From Peptoniphilus_A sp050943655 (GTDB lineage: Bacteria > Bacillota > Clostridia > Tissierellales > Peptoniphilaceae), in NCBI RefSeq assembly GCF_050943655.1, contig NZ_JBMNPQ010000007.1, forward strand, positions 1 to 35,889: a DNA stretch of 35,889 bases, given 5' to 3'. A program made the translations under genes and the position numbers. This document shows positions 1-6,988 of the stretch, piece by piece. The notes beneath the pieces were generated by a model, which had not been told where the DNA came from, did not search any database, and worked only from the letters and a program-made list of their open reading frames with translations. Position 1 is the stretch's first letter; each line of letters begins with the position of its first letter.

Positions 1-70
1 TATCTCAATAGTTATATTTTCTGTACTACCAAATACATTGTTATTTTTATTTTTTAAAACTTATTTTATC

Positions 71-79
71 TGTTATAAT
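71..79 (+). promoter_or_regulatory. Extended -10 promoter for the zinc-ribbon membrane protein
   Basis: TGTTATAAT is a perfect extended -10 element (TGnTATAAT), about 30 bases before the TTG start at 109. The -35 region is only a T-rich stretch, which extended -10 promoters tolerate. Confidence 0.5.
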
Positions 80-108
80 AGCTATAGAATTAGAAATGGG
101 ATGATACT

Positions 109-510
109 TTGAATTTTAAGGACAAGATTAGAAATTTTATGATTGGTCGAAACGGACACGATGAGCTTAATTTTTTCATCATCGGTCTTGTTGGCGTTTT
201 GTTAATTGTAAATATTTTTGCTAAGAAGAGCTTTATACTTACTCTTGCGCTCGTCTTTCTTATTTATTCTTACTACAGAGCTCTTTCAAAAGATATTTCT
301 GCAAGGCAAGATGAGAATAAAAAATTTTTAGATACTGTGGAGCCACTGCGCAAAAAATTTAATTTTTCTAAAAACAAGGTTAAAAATAGAAAAGTTTATA
401 AATATTTTAAATGCCCTAAGTGTGGTCTTCAAATGAAAGCACCACGCGGCAAGGGAAAAATTCTTGTCACTTGTAAAAAATGTGGCGAAAAATTCACAAC
501 TGAAAGTTAA
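109..510 (+). CDS. Small membrane protein with C-terminal zinc ribbon
   Basis: This is a 133-residue protein of unknown function. Residues about 21-37 and 41-58 are two hydrophobic segments forming a probable membrane hairpin. A lysine-rich linker follows, then a C-terminal zinc ribbon with CPKC at 102-105 and CKKC at 122-125. The four cysteines are spaced as in zinc-ribbon domains that bind one zinc ion, and the ribbon is probably cytoplasmic. The start is TTG at 109, with a weak GGGATG site in front and an extended -10 promoter upstream. The gene stands alone and a hairpin follows it. I do not recognise a characterised family. The membrane hairpin plus ribbon layout could suit protein or nucleic acid binding at the membrane, but that is inference. 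Confidence 0.8.
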   Translation: MNFKDKIRNFMIGRNGHDELNFFIIGLVGVLLIVNIFAKKSFILTLALVFLIYSYYRALSKDISARQDENKKFLDTVEPLRKKFNFSKNKVKNRKVYKYFKCPKCGLQMKAPRGKGKILVTCKKCGEKFTTES

Positions 511-515
511 TTTAA

Positions 516-549
516 AGAGCCCTGGTAACATGACCAAGGCTCTATTTTT
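516..549 (+). terminator. Bidirectional terminator between the zinc-ribbon gene and apt
   Basis: AGAGCC (516-521) pairs with GGCTCT (538-543), with an inner TGGT/ACCA extension. A T-rich tract follows on the + strand. The opposite strand also runs into T-rich sequence, so the hairpin can end both convergent genes. Confidence 0.7.
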
Positions 550-558
550 GTTTTTATA

Positions 559-1068
559 TTAGTATTTTATGATGCTCTTAACATTTTGTCCTTCCAAGAG
601 CTCTCTTCCCTTTAAATCAATTAGTTCTATTAGGAAGAGCACGACCTCTATTTCTCCGCCCAATTTTTCTATTAAATTTACAGAAGCTTTTGCTGTTCCT
701 CCAGTTGCAAGTAAATCGTCTACTATTGCAACTTTATCTCCCTTATTAATTGCGTCTACATGAATTTCTATTGAGTCTTCTCCATATTCCAAACTGTAGC
801 TTTCTGAAATTTTATCAAATGGAAGCTTTCCTGGTTTTCTAACTGGTATAAATCCCTTGTTAAGTTTATAAGCAAGAGCCGATGCAAATATAAATCCTCT
901 CGCTTCTATTCCGACAATTTTGTCGACATCAGGTCCAATTTTTTCTGCCATGACATCAACTGCTTCTTTAAAAGAATCTTTATCTTGCAATAGAGTTGTT
1001 ATATCTCTAAATACTATTCCTTCTTTTGGATGATTTTCTATACTTCTAATAGTTTTTTCTAAATTCAT
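559..1068 (-). CDS. apt: Adenine phosphoribosyltransferase
   Basis: This purine-salvage enzyme makes AMP and pyrophosphate from adenine and PRPP in the cytoplasm. The 169-residue protein matches the usual length of bacterial Apt. It opens with the typical region around HPKEGIVFRDIT. It carries the GIEARGF stretch, a lysine-proline region typical of Apt (VRKPGKLPF), and the PRPP-binding loop VAIVDDLLATGGT near residues 113-125. I place the start at ATG 1068 because GGAGG (1074-1078) lies 5 bases upstream. The longer frame from GTG 1074 would begin inside that ribosome binding site. Upstream it faces the nhaC gene across divergent promoters. It is a single gene ending at a shared terminator. 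Confidence 0.95.
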   Translation of the reverse strand: MNLEKTIRSIENHPKEGIVFRDITTLLQDKDSFKEAVDVMAEKIGPDVDKIVGIEARGFIFASALAYKLNKGFIPVRKPGKLPFDKISESYSLEYGEDSIEIHVDAINKGDKVAIVDDLLATGGTAKASVNLIEKLGGEIEVVLFLIELIDLKGRELLEGQNVKSIIKY

Positions 1069-1087
1069 AGACACCTCCGACTTTTAT

Positions 1088-1096
1088 ATTATATCA
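1088..1096 (-). promoter_or_regulatory. Extended -10 promoter for apt
   Basis: On the minus strand TGATATAAT matches TGnTATAAT exactly and lies about 20 bases upstream of the apt start. No good -35 is visible. It is divergent from the nhaC promoter. Confidence 0.5.
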
Positions 1097-1122
1097 TATT
1101 GAACTATTGATGTTTTGTTTCT

Positions 1123-1150
1123 TTGAAATTTTATATTTTAATGATATAAT
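1123..1150 (+). promoter_or_regulatory. Promoter for the NhaC-type antiporter
   Basis: TTGAAA (1123-1128), a 16-base spacer and TATAAT (1145-1150) form a near-consensus housekeeping promoter. It lies 30 bases before the GTG start at 1181. Confidence 0.6.
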
Positions 1151-1180
1151 TAGATAATTACCTCAGAAAGGAATGATTAT

Positions 1181-2611
1181 GTGAGTATTTTACAAAGTAA
1201 AGTTAAAGTTGAAGAAAAAAAGATTAGAAAAGCAAATTTTTTAGAGGCACTATTTGTGTTTTGCACGCTAATAATTGTAATGTTCGTCTCAATAATTTTT
1301 TATAAACAAGATCCTCATATACCTATGCTAATAGGCGTTGTGATTGCCTCCCTAGTATCTTTAAAAATCGGATACTCATGGAGCTTTATAGAAAAATCTA
1401 TGATTGGTGGAATTTCACAAGCTATGCAGTCAATAATAATTCTTGCAATAATAGGAGTACTAATTGGTGTGTGGATACTTTCTGGAGTCGTACCAACAAT
1501 GATTTATTACGGCCTTAAGTTAATCCATCCGTCAATCTTTCTTGTTGCTACTGTTATTATTTCATCTATCACATCTATTGCAACTGGAACTTCTTGGGGA
1601 ACTGCAGGCACTATGGGAATAGCTCTTATGGGTATTGCAAAGGGTCTTGGAATACCTGCACCAATTGCCGCAGGTGCTGTCATCTCTGGTGCTTATTTTG
1701 GAGATAAGATGAGCCCACTATCAGATACCACAAATCTCGCACCGGCAATGGCTGGGACTGATGTCTTTACCCACATAAAGGCAATGGCAAAGCCAACAGT
1801 TATCGCCTATGCTATTACTCTTATTATATTTGGATATTATTCTTTTAAGTTTAGAGGAGAAAGTAGCGACCTTGTAAAAGTTTCTGAAATTATAGAAGGA
1901 CTTGATAATAATTTTTATATTTCACCAGTGCTACTTTTGCCTCCTTTAATCGTAATAATTTCTATTGCAAAGAAAACTCCTGCCATTCCAGGAATTACTC
2001 TTGGAATAATTGCAGCAGCAATACTTGCCCCAATTTTTCAAAAATCAAATTTTGGTGAAATTCTGCACTGCTCCCTAGAAGGATTTACTTCAAATACTGG
2101 AATAGTTTCAATAGATGAGCTACTTACAACGGGCGGTCTAAATAACATGATGTCATCAATTTCTCTTACGATTATCGCAATGATGTTTGGTGGAATTTGT
2201 GAAAGCACGGGAATACTTGAGGCAATAGTTACAAAAATTGTAAAGAATGTAAAGTCAACAGTTGGACTTGTCATCACTACAATTCTAACCTGCTTTGTAT
2301 CCAATGCAACAATGCCAGAACAATATATTTCTCTAGTTGTTCCAGGTAGAATGTTTAAAGAGGAATACAAAAATAGAGGTCTTCATCCAAAACTTTTATC
2401 ATCAACACTTGAGTCTGGCGGAACTGTTACATCTGTTATGATTCCTTGGAACACCTGCGGAGTGTATATGACTAAAGTTCTTGGTGTATCAACAGTTGTA
2501 TACCTTCCTTTTTTATTCTTTAATCTGCTTATGCCTATTGTGCAGGTCATAATAACTGCCACTGACAAGGATAAATATAATTTAGAAAATGATCCAGATA
2601 CAGCTTTTTAG
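1181..2611 (+). CDS. nhaC: NhaC-family Na+/H+ antiporter
   Basis: This is a 476-residue polytopic membrane protein of the NhaC family, which exchanges Na+ for H+ or, in some members, for organic acids. The family signature is clear at residues about 169-192: GAYFGDKMSPLSDTTN followed by LAPAMAG. A small-residue-rich TGTSWGTAGTMG stretch lies at about 136-147. Roughly 11-12 hydrophobic segments are visible after a charged N-terminus. The start is GTG at 1181 with AAAGGA about 9 bases upstream. It has its own promoter. The next gene, an FNT channel, has a separate promoter right after the TAG stop. The neighbouring channel carries small anions, so the two may both serve pH and ion balance. The transported acid, if any, cannot be read from sequence. 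Confidence 0.9.
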   Translation: MSILQSKVKVEEKKIRKANFLEALFVFCTLIIVMFVSIIFYKQDPHIPMLIGVVIASLVSLKIGYSWSFIEKSMIGGISQAMQSIIILAIIGVLIGVWILSGVVPTMIYYGLKLIHPSIFLVATVIISSITSIATGTSWGTAGTMGIALMGIAKGLGIPAPIAAGAVISGAYFGDKMSPLSDTTNLAPAMAGTDVFTHIKAMAKPTVIAYAITLIIFGYYSFKFRGESSDLVKVSEIIEGLDNNFYISPVLLLPPLIVIISIAKKTPAIPGITLGIIAAAILAPIFQKSNFGEILHCSLEGFTSNTGIVSIDELLTTGGLNNMMSSISLTIIAMMFGGICESTGILEAIVTKIVKNVKSTVGLVITTILTCFVSNATMPEQYISLVVPGRMFKEEYKNRGLHPKLLSSTLESGGTVTSVMIPWNTCGVYMTKVLGVSTVVYLPFLFFNLLMPIVQVIITATDKDKYNLENDPDTAF

Positions 2612-2639
2612 TTGAAAAAACTTGTATATATTGTATAAT
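2612..2639 (+). promoter_or_regulatory. Promoter for the FNT channel
   Basis: TTGAAA (2612-2617), a 16-base spacer and TATAAT (2634-2639) begin right after the nhaC stop. The FNT gene can therefore be transcribed separately. Confidence 0.6.
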
Positions 2640-2670
2640 TGATTAGGAAATTTATTAAAGAGGTGATTCT

Positions 2671-3423
2671 TTGTATCAAGAAATTTACGATAAACTCTCT
2701 GTGGCTTATATGTCAAAGAAAAGTTTATTGGAAAAATCTATTTTTAAATACTTAGTGGCAGCAGCTCTTGCTGGATTTTTTGTAGGCGTTGGTTCGCTTA
2801 TTATGTCACTTACAATGATGATTTTTAAAGACGTGAGCTTCCCTATTGTAAAACTTGTAAATGGATTTGTCTTTTCACTTGCACTTTCATATGTAATGTT
2901 TGCTGGTGGAGAATTATTTACAGGCATAGTACTTGTAATGGGTTTTGGAAAGCTTACTAAAAAAATTAATCTCTCTACAGTATTAAAAGTATTTTTATTT
3001 GCTTATATCGGCAATTTTATTGGCGGAATTATTATTTCATTATTATTTTCAATGACATCTGTTCCAGCAGATTTAAAAGCTACTATAGTTGAAATGGGCT
3101 ATTCTAAAGTCTCCTATGACTTTACTAGTTTGGTTTTTAAAGGAATTATGTGTAATATTTTAGTTTGTCTTGCAGTTCTTCTATGCAACAGAAATATTTC
3201 TGATGCTGCAAAACTAATTTTAATATTCTGGTGCATCCTTCCATTCGTTGCTCTTGGATTTGAACACAGTGTTGCTAATATGACTTATCTAACACTTGCA
3301 AAAATCTTCGATCCAAACTTTACTGTTGGAATGATGCTTCACAACTTAGTTCCAGTTACAATTGGAAATATAATCGGTGGACTTTTAGTCGCACTGTCAT
3401 ATTATATAGTTGGAAAAGAATAA
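2671..3423 (+). CDS. Formate/nitrite transporter (FNT) family channel
   Basis: This 250-residue membrane protein belongs to the FocA/NirC/HSC family of pentameric channels for formate, nitrite, hydrosulfide or lactate. Six hydrophobic segments are visible. GGELFTG at 79-85 is the loop that breaks helix 2. KGIMCNILVCLAV at 157-169 is a family signature. FEHSVANM at 197-204 carries the central histidine (H199) of the pore. The start is TTG at 2671 with AGAGGTGA just upstream. The substrate cannot be fixed from sequence. In an anaerobe, formate or hydrosulfide are the likely candidates. A terminator follows the gene. Confidence 0.9.
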   Translation: MYQEIYDKLSVAYMSKKSLLEKSIFKYLVAAALAGFFVGVGSLIMSLTMMIFKDVSFPIVKLVNGFVFSLALSYVMFAGGELFTGIVLVMGFGKLTKKINLSTVLKVFLFAYIGNFIGGIIISLLFSMTSVPADLKATIVEMGYSKVSYDFTSLVFKGIMCNILVCLAVLLCNRNISDAAKLILIFWCILPFVALGFEHSVANMTYLTLAKIFDPNFTVGMMLHNLVPVTIGNIIGGLLVALSYYIVGKE

Positions 3424-3426
3424 AAA

Positions 3427-3496
3427 AATCTTAAAAGTCTAAATTAATAGACCTTTAAGATTAATTAAAAACATTGGCTGTGCCAGTGTTTTTTTA
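3427..3496 (+). terminator. Tandem hairpins and terminator after the FNT gene
   Basis: The first hairpin pairs AATCTTAAA (3427-3435) with TTTAAGATT (3454-3462), plus an inner GTCTA/TAGAC. The second pairs 3470-3478 with 3482-3490 (AACATTGGC / GCCAGTGTT) and runs into T's at 3491-3496. The second is a standard + strand terminator. On the minus strand it can also end the thioesterase transcript, whose stop lies inside it. Confidence 0.75.
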
Positions 3497-3910
3497 TTTT
3501 TCAATTTTTCTAAGCTTATCTCCCTTATTAAACATTGTAAAAGTTCCAGTGCTTATTAGCTTTTCGTCTTCATTATAAACTTCTACATAAACTACATTAA
3601 TAGTTCTTCCTGAGTGGACAATTCTAGTCTTTGAGTAGAGTTTATCTTCTGGTTGTGATGCAGCTATAAAGTTTACACTTGAGTCAACTGTGACAGAAGT
3701 CTTACCCTTAAGAACTAGCATAAATCCAGCTGCGCTGTCCATTAAAGAATACAAAGCTCCCCCATGAATTACTCCAATGGCATTTACATGACCTTTATCT
3801 GGAGTCATTTCAATAACGAGATTGTCCCCCTCATAACTCTTCACTTTAAAATTATTTGCACGTGCATAATCATCATTATTTATTCTTTCAATTAATAATT
3901 CTTCACTCAT
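3494..3910 (-). CDS. PaaI-family hotdog-fold thioesterase
   Basis: This 138-residue protein has the single hotdog domain of the PaaI/YbgC-like acyl-CoA thioesterases. The active-site region is visible: HVNAIGVIHGGALYSLMD at 41-58, with the HGG turn at 49-51 and the likely catalytic acid D58. Members hydrolyse acyl- or aryl-CoA thioesters in the cytoplasm, but the substrate is unknown here. The start is ATG at 3910 with GGGGGAG about 6 bases upstream. It follows dinB by 13 bases on the same strand and is probably co-transcribed. That pairing gives no clear functional link. Confidence 0.85.
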   Translation of the reverse strand: MSEELLIERINNDDYARANNFKVKSYEGDNLVIEMTPDKGHVNAIGVIHGGALYSLMDSAAGFMLVLKGKTSVTVDSSVNFIAASQPEDKLYSKTRIVHSGRTINVVYVEVYNEDEKLISTGTFTMFNKGDKLRKIEK

Positions 3911-3923
3911 CTTTCTCCCCCAT

Positions 3924-4961
3924 TTACGTCAAAAATTTTAACTGTTCTATTTTTATATCTTCAAGGTTTGATACAGTAAGGCCAATTAGCCTAATCTTAT
4001 CACCCTCATATACCTCATTAAATATTTCTACCCCTTTTTCAAAAATATCTTCAGATTCATATATGGGAGTGGCGTAAGTTTTTGAACGCGTCTTAGTTAC
4101 AAAGTTTTCATTTTTTAATTTTAATGTCAAAGTGTATCCAGATATTTCTTTATAAATTAAATCTTCTGAAATTTCTTCTGCAAAATCTTTAAGATGATTT
4201 TTTAAAACCTCGCGCGAGCTAGTTATTTCAAAAGTTGTCTCTGTGCCTAGGCTCTTTCGCAAAACTCCCACTTCAACTTCTCTATTGTCGATGCCTCGAA
4301 TCCTGTCATAAATCTCCTTGCCCTTCTTCTTAAAAAGCTCCGACAAAAAACTCTCTGGCAGTTCATACAAATCAGAAACTGTATTTATGCCAAGAGATTT
4401 TAATTTTTTCTCAGACTGTTTTCCTATCCCGTGAACCTTATTGATATCAAGGGGAAGCAAAATTTCTGGAACATCTTCTGGCTTTATTATCTTTATTCCA
4501 TTTGGTTTATTCCAATCACTTGCAAGTTTTGTCAAAAATTTATTGTAGCTAAGTCCAACGCTCACAGTAAGCCCTGTCTCTTCAAATACTTTTTTCTGAA
4601 GCCTTCTTGGAGCATCAATTCCATATCCAAGTCCTGTTATATCTAAATAGCTCTCGTCGATTGAAACTTTTTCAATTTTATCTGTAAAAGTTTTAAGCAC
4701 GTCAAAGACTTCTTTAGATTTTTCTAAGTACCTTGCCCTTCTCATTGGTTTAATAATCAAATGATCGCAGAGATTTTTTGCCATAAACATTGGCATTGCA
4801 GAGTGAATCCCGTATTTTCTCGCCTCATAATTTGCCGTAGTCACAATTGCGTGATCTGATTTTCCTCCAACTACGACGGGCTTACCGATAATAGTCGGAT
4901 CGTCTAACTCTTCAACTGAAGCATAAAAGGCATCTATATCAACATGCATAATAGTTCTCAT
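3924..4961 (-). CDS. dinB: DNA polymerase IV (Y-family, translesion)
   Basis: This 345-residue Y-family polymerase copies damaged DNA without proofreading. The catalytic acid of motif I is D8 in HVDIDAFYASVEE, with Y13 at the steric-gate position. SIDESYLD at 100-107 supplies D102 and E103. A helix-hairpin-helix region (VHGIGKQSEKKLKSLGI) follows, then the little-finger domain. The C-terminus ends in EQLKFLT, which resembles the QLxLF-type beta-clamp binding motif. Length is normal for DinB. The start is ATG at 4961 with GGTGAT close upstream. I see no clear LexA box upstream. It forms a two-gene unit with the thioesterase. Confidence 0.95.
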   Translation of the reverse strand: MRTIMHVDIDAFYASVEELDDPTIIGKPVVVGGKSDHAIVTTANYEARKYGIHSAMPMFMAKNLCDHLIIKPMRRARYLEKSKEVFDVLKTFTDKIEKVSIDESYLDITGLGYGIDAPRRLQKKVFEETGLTVSVGLSYNKFLTKLASDWNKPNGIKIIKPEDVPEILLPLDINKVHGIGKQSEKKLKSLGINTVSDLYELPESFLSELFKKKGKEIYDRIRGIDNREVEVGVLRKSLGTETTFEITSSREVLKNHLKDFAEEISEDLIYKEISGYTLTLKLKNENFVTKTRSKTYATPIYESEDIFEKGVEIFNEVYEGDKIRLIGLTVSNLEDIKIEQLKFLT

Positions 4962-4992
4962 TACATCACCAAAAATTTAATACTGCATGATA

Positions 4993-5001
4993 ATTCTATC
5001 A
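4993..5001 (-). promoter_or_regulatory. Possible extended -10 promoter for dinB
   Basis: On the minus strand TGATAGAAT resembles an extended -10 (TGnTAnAAT), about 32 bases upstream of the dinB start. The -35 is weak. Confidence 0.35.
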
Positions 5002-5080
5002 CAGTAGATAATAAAACACTAGTTTGTATTCATTTTTAACTTGCTGAATCTGTGTTTTGTCATATCAAAATAATTGATTT

Positions 5081-5111
5081 TTGACCACAATAATATTAAA
5101 CTTATTATAAT
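5081..5111 (+). promoter_or_regulatory. Promoter for the DUF3048 lipoprotein
   Basis: TTGACC (5081-5086) and TATAAT (5106-5111) are separated by 19 bases, slightly long but with strong hexamers. An AAGGAGG site follows at 5126-5132 ahead of ATG 5138. Confidence 0.5.
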
Positions 5112-5137
5112 GGTTTAAACTTTTTAAGGAGGTAATT

Positions 5138-6253
5138 ATGAAAATAAAGAAAAGTTTTTTATACATAATGATGATTTTATTTTTATTGCCATTATTTTTA
5201 ACAAGCTGCATTGATTCTCAGTCTAAGGAAAGTGACAAAGAAGCTCCAGCTAAAGAAGTAGAAAAAGAAAAATATTATGCAGTGTTTACTGGAGAAGAAA
5301 TTGAATCTGATGAGCAAAATAATAATAGACCTTTTGCAGTAATGCTAAACAATCATCCCGATGCACTGCCACAAGCAGGCCTTGCTGATTGTGATATTTT
5401 GTACGAATATAAAGTTGAAGGTGAGTACACAAGATACCTTGCAATATTTCAGTCAAAATTTCCTGATGTAAATATTGGCTCAGTTCGTTCAGCAAGGCCA
5501 TATTTTGTCGACACTGCAAAAGAACTTAACGCAATTTACTGTCACTGGGGAGGCAGCCCAGAAGGTTATTCAGAAATTCCAAAAATTGGAGTAGATGATC
5601 TTGATGGAATTGCCCTTGAAGGAATTACTTATTTTAGAAACAAAGAAGTAAATAAAAAAAGACCACACGACGGTTACACAACTTTTGCAAATTTAAAAGA
5701 AGCTGCAGAAAAGAAAAACTTCACTCTTTCATCTGAGAATGAATTTTTTAAATTTGATCACACAGATGACAAAGAAGAATTAAATAAAATGGAGTCCATC
5801 GAAGTGCCAAGTGTAACACTAAACTTCTTTAAGCACTATAAAGAAGAAATTATGTACAATCCAAAAACTGACAAATATGTAATCGTTAGAAATGGCGAAA
5901 ACATAATTGATGAAAATTCTAAAGAAGACTTCACTCCATCAAATATAATAATTTCCTATGCAAATTCAAAAGTAACTGGTGCAAATGGAACACTTACAAT
6001 TTATAATATTGGTGAAGGAAGCGGACTATTATTAACTAACGGCAAGTTAGTCGAAATTAATTGGTCAAAACCTGATGCATCTTCTAGAACAATTTACACT
6101 CAAAAAGATGGCAGCGAAATTTATCTAAACCCAGGACAAACACTCATTGCAACAATTGATGATAACGAAGGCTCTGTAGTGTATGAAAATCCAGAAGAAA
6201 ATGCAGAAAGCTCTAATGCTAACAATGCAAACTCAACAAATAATGCAAAATAA
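5138..6253 (+). CDS. DUF3048-domain lipoprotein (YerB-like)
   Basis: This is a 371-residue exported lipoprotein. The signal peptide is followed by a lipobox, LTSC at 21-24, so C24 is the probable lipidated residue. An acidic linker precedes the DUF3048 domain known from Bacillus YerB. Recognisable stretches are RPFAVMLNNHPDALPQAG near 65-82, IGSVRSARPYF near 113-123, and KKRPHDGYTTFANL near 173-186. The last 25 residues are a low-complexity Asn/Ala/Ser tail. The family's biochemical role is not established as far as I know. The protein should sit on the outer face of the membrane. It has its own promoter and a clear terminator, so it is monocistronic. Confidence 0.85.
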   Translation: MKIKKSFLYIMMILFLLPLFLTSCIDSQSKESDKEAPAKEVEKEKYYAVFTGEEIESDEQNNNRPFAVMLNNHPDALPQAGLADCDILYEYKVEGEYTRYLAIFQSKFPDVNIGSVRSARPYFVDTAKELNAIYCHWGGSPEGYSEIPKIGVDDLDGIALEGITYFRNKEVNKKRPHDGYTTFANLKEAAEKKNFTLSSENEFFKFDHTDDKEELNKMESIEVPSVTLNFFKHYKEEIMYNPKTDKYVIVRNGENIIDENSKEDFTPSNIIISYANSKVTGANGTLTIYNIGEGSGLLLTNGKLVEINWSKPDASSRTIYTQKDGSEIYLNPGQTLIATIDDNEGSVVYENPEENAESSNANNANSTNNAK

Positions 6254-6263
6254 TTTTAAATAA

Positions 6264-6293
6264 TTGGTGTCATATGGCGCCAACTATTTTTTT
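6264..6293 (+). terminator. Terminator after the DUF3048 lipoprotein
   Basis: An 8-bp stem, TTGGTGTC / GGCGCCAA with two G-U pairs and an ATAT loop (6264-6283), is followed by seven T's at 6287-6293. Confidence 0.8.
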
Positions 6294-6315
6294 GCTTTTT
6301 AAGATGTGTTTTATT

Positions 6316-6324
6316 TGGTATAAT
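6316..6324 (+). promoter_or_regulatory. Extended -10 promoter for the HAD phosphatase
   Basis: TGGTATAAT (6316-6324) is a perfect extended -10. It lies just after the preceding terminator and 30 bases before the chosen ATG at 6355. Confidence 0.55.
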
Positions 6325-6354
6325 CTCATTGTATTACTTAAATGGAGAGATGAG

Positions 6355-6975
6355 ATGAAGAGACAGGTTATTTTATATGATTTTGACAACACATTAGTTG
6401 GATGCGAGTCCATCTGGATGCTTTGGAGATATGCCATAAATAGAAGAAAGATGAGCATTTTTCAAATTCCAATTAGAGCAACTCTTGGATTTTTTGGATT
6501 TATATTTAAAAGAGACTTTAAATACATGAAAAACGCCATGGTCTATCCCATGAAAAAACTTTCCGAAGATGACTTAAAGGACTTCATGACAAATTATCTC
6601 TATCCAAAATATTTTTTTAAGGACGGCATAAAAGAATTTAAATCTCACGACAAAGATGCAGTTAAAATTTTGTGCTCAGCATCTGCCACAAATTATATAA
6701 AATATGTAAGAGAAATTTTAGACTTTGATCACATCATTGGAACGGATCTTGACAGTGACTTTAAAGTTAAAAGCAAAAACAACAAGAGAGAGATTAAAGT
6801 TTTAAGGATAAAAGAATATTTAGAAAAAAATAATATTGAAATTGATTACGAAATATCCAAAGCTTATTCAGACTCCTACAAGGACGACAGATTTATGATG
6901 GAGCTTGTCAAAAATAGATATTTAATAAATTCAAAGGTAAAAAAAGAGGGCTATAAAAATCTCACTTGGAGATAA
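6355..6975 (+). CDS. HAD-superfamily phosphatase (subfamily IB, SerB-like)
   Basis: This is a 206-residue hydrolase of the haloacid dehalogenase superfamily. Motif I is DFDNT at 9-13, with D9 as nucleophile and D11 as acid/base. Motif II lies at CSAS (107-110). The acidic motif IV is YSDSYKDDRF at 171-180. Such IB enzymes dephosphorylate phosphoserine or lipid-linked and other small phosphates, and the substrate is open. I chose ATG 6355 because GGAGAG lies 5 bases upstream and an extended -10 precedes it. The frame could be read from ATG 6274, but that codon sits inside the previous terminator. The stop codon lies inside this gene's own terminator hairpin. Confidence 0.85.
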   Translation: MKRQVILYDFDNTLVGCESIWMLWRYAINRRKMSIFQIPIRATLGFFGFIFKRDFKYMKNAMVYPMKKLSEDDLKDFMTNYLYPKYFFKDGIKEFKSHDKDAVKILCSASATNYIKYVREILDFDHIIGTDLDSDFKVKSKNNKREIKVLRIKEYLEKNNIEIDYEISKAYSDSYKDDRFMMELVKNRYLINSKVKKEGYKNLTWR

Positions 6976-6988
6976 TAGCCCTTATTTT
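6948..6988 (+). terminator. Terminator overlapping the end of the HAD gene
   Basis: GGGCTAT (6948-6954) pairs with ATAGCCC (6975-6981), with an inner ATCTC/GAGAT stem, followed by T-rich sequence. The stem contains the last eight sense codons and the stop. It can also end the convergent minus-strand operon. Confidence 0.75.

Noticed and set aside
6274..6354. An ATG 27 codons upstream of the HAD phosphatase start
   Set aside because: It sits inside the previous gene's terminator and before the extended -10 promoter, so it would not be on the transcript. ATG 6355 has a proper binding site.
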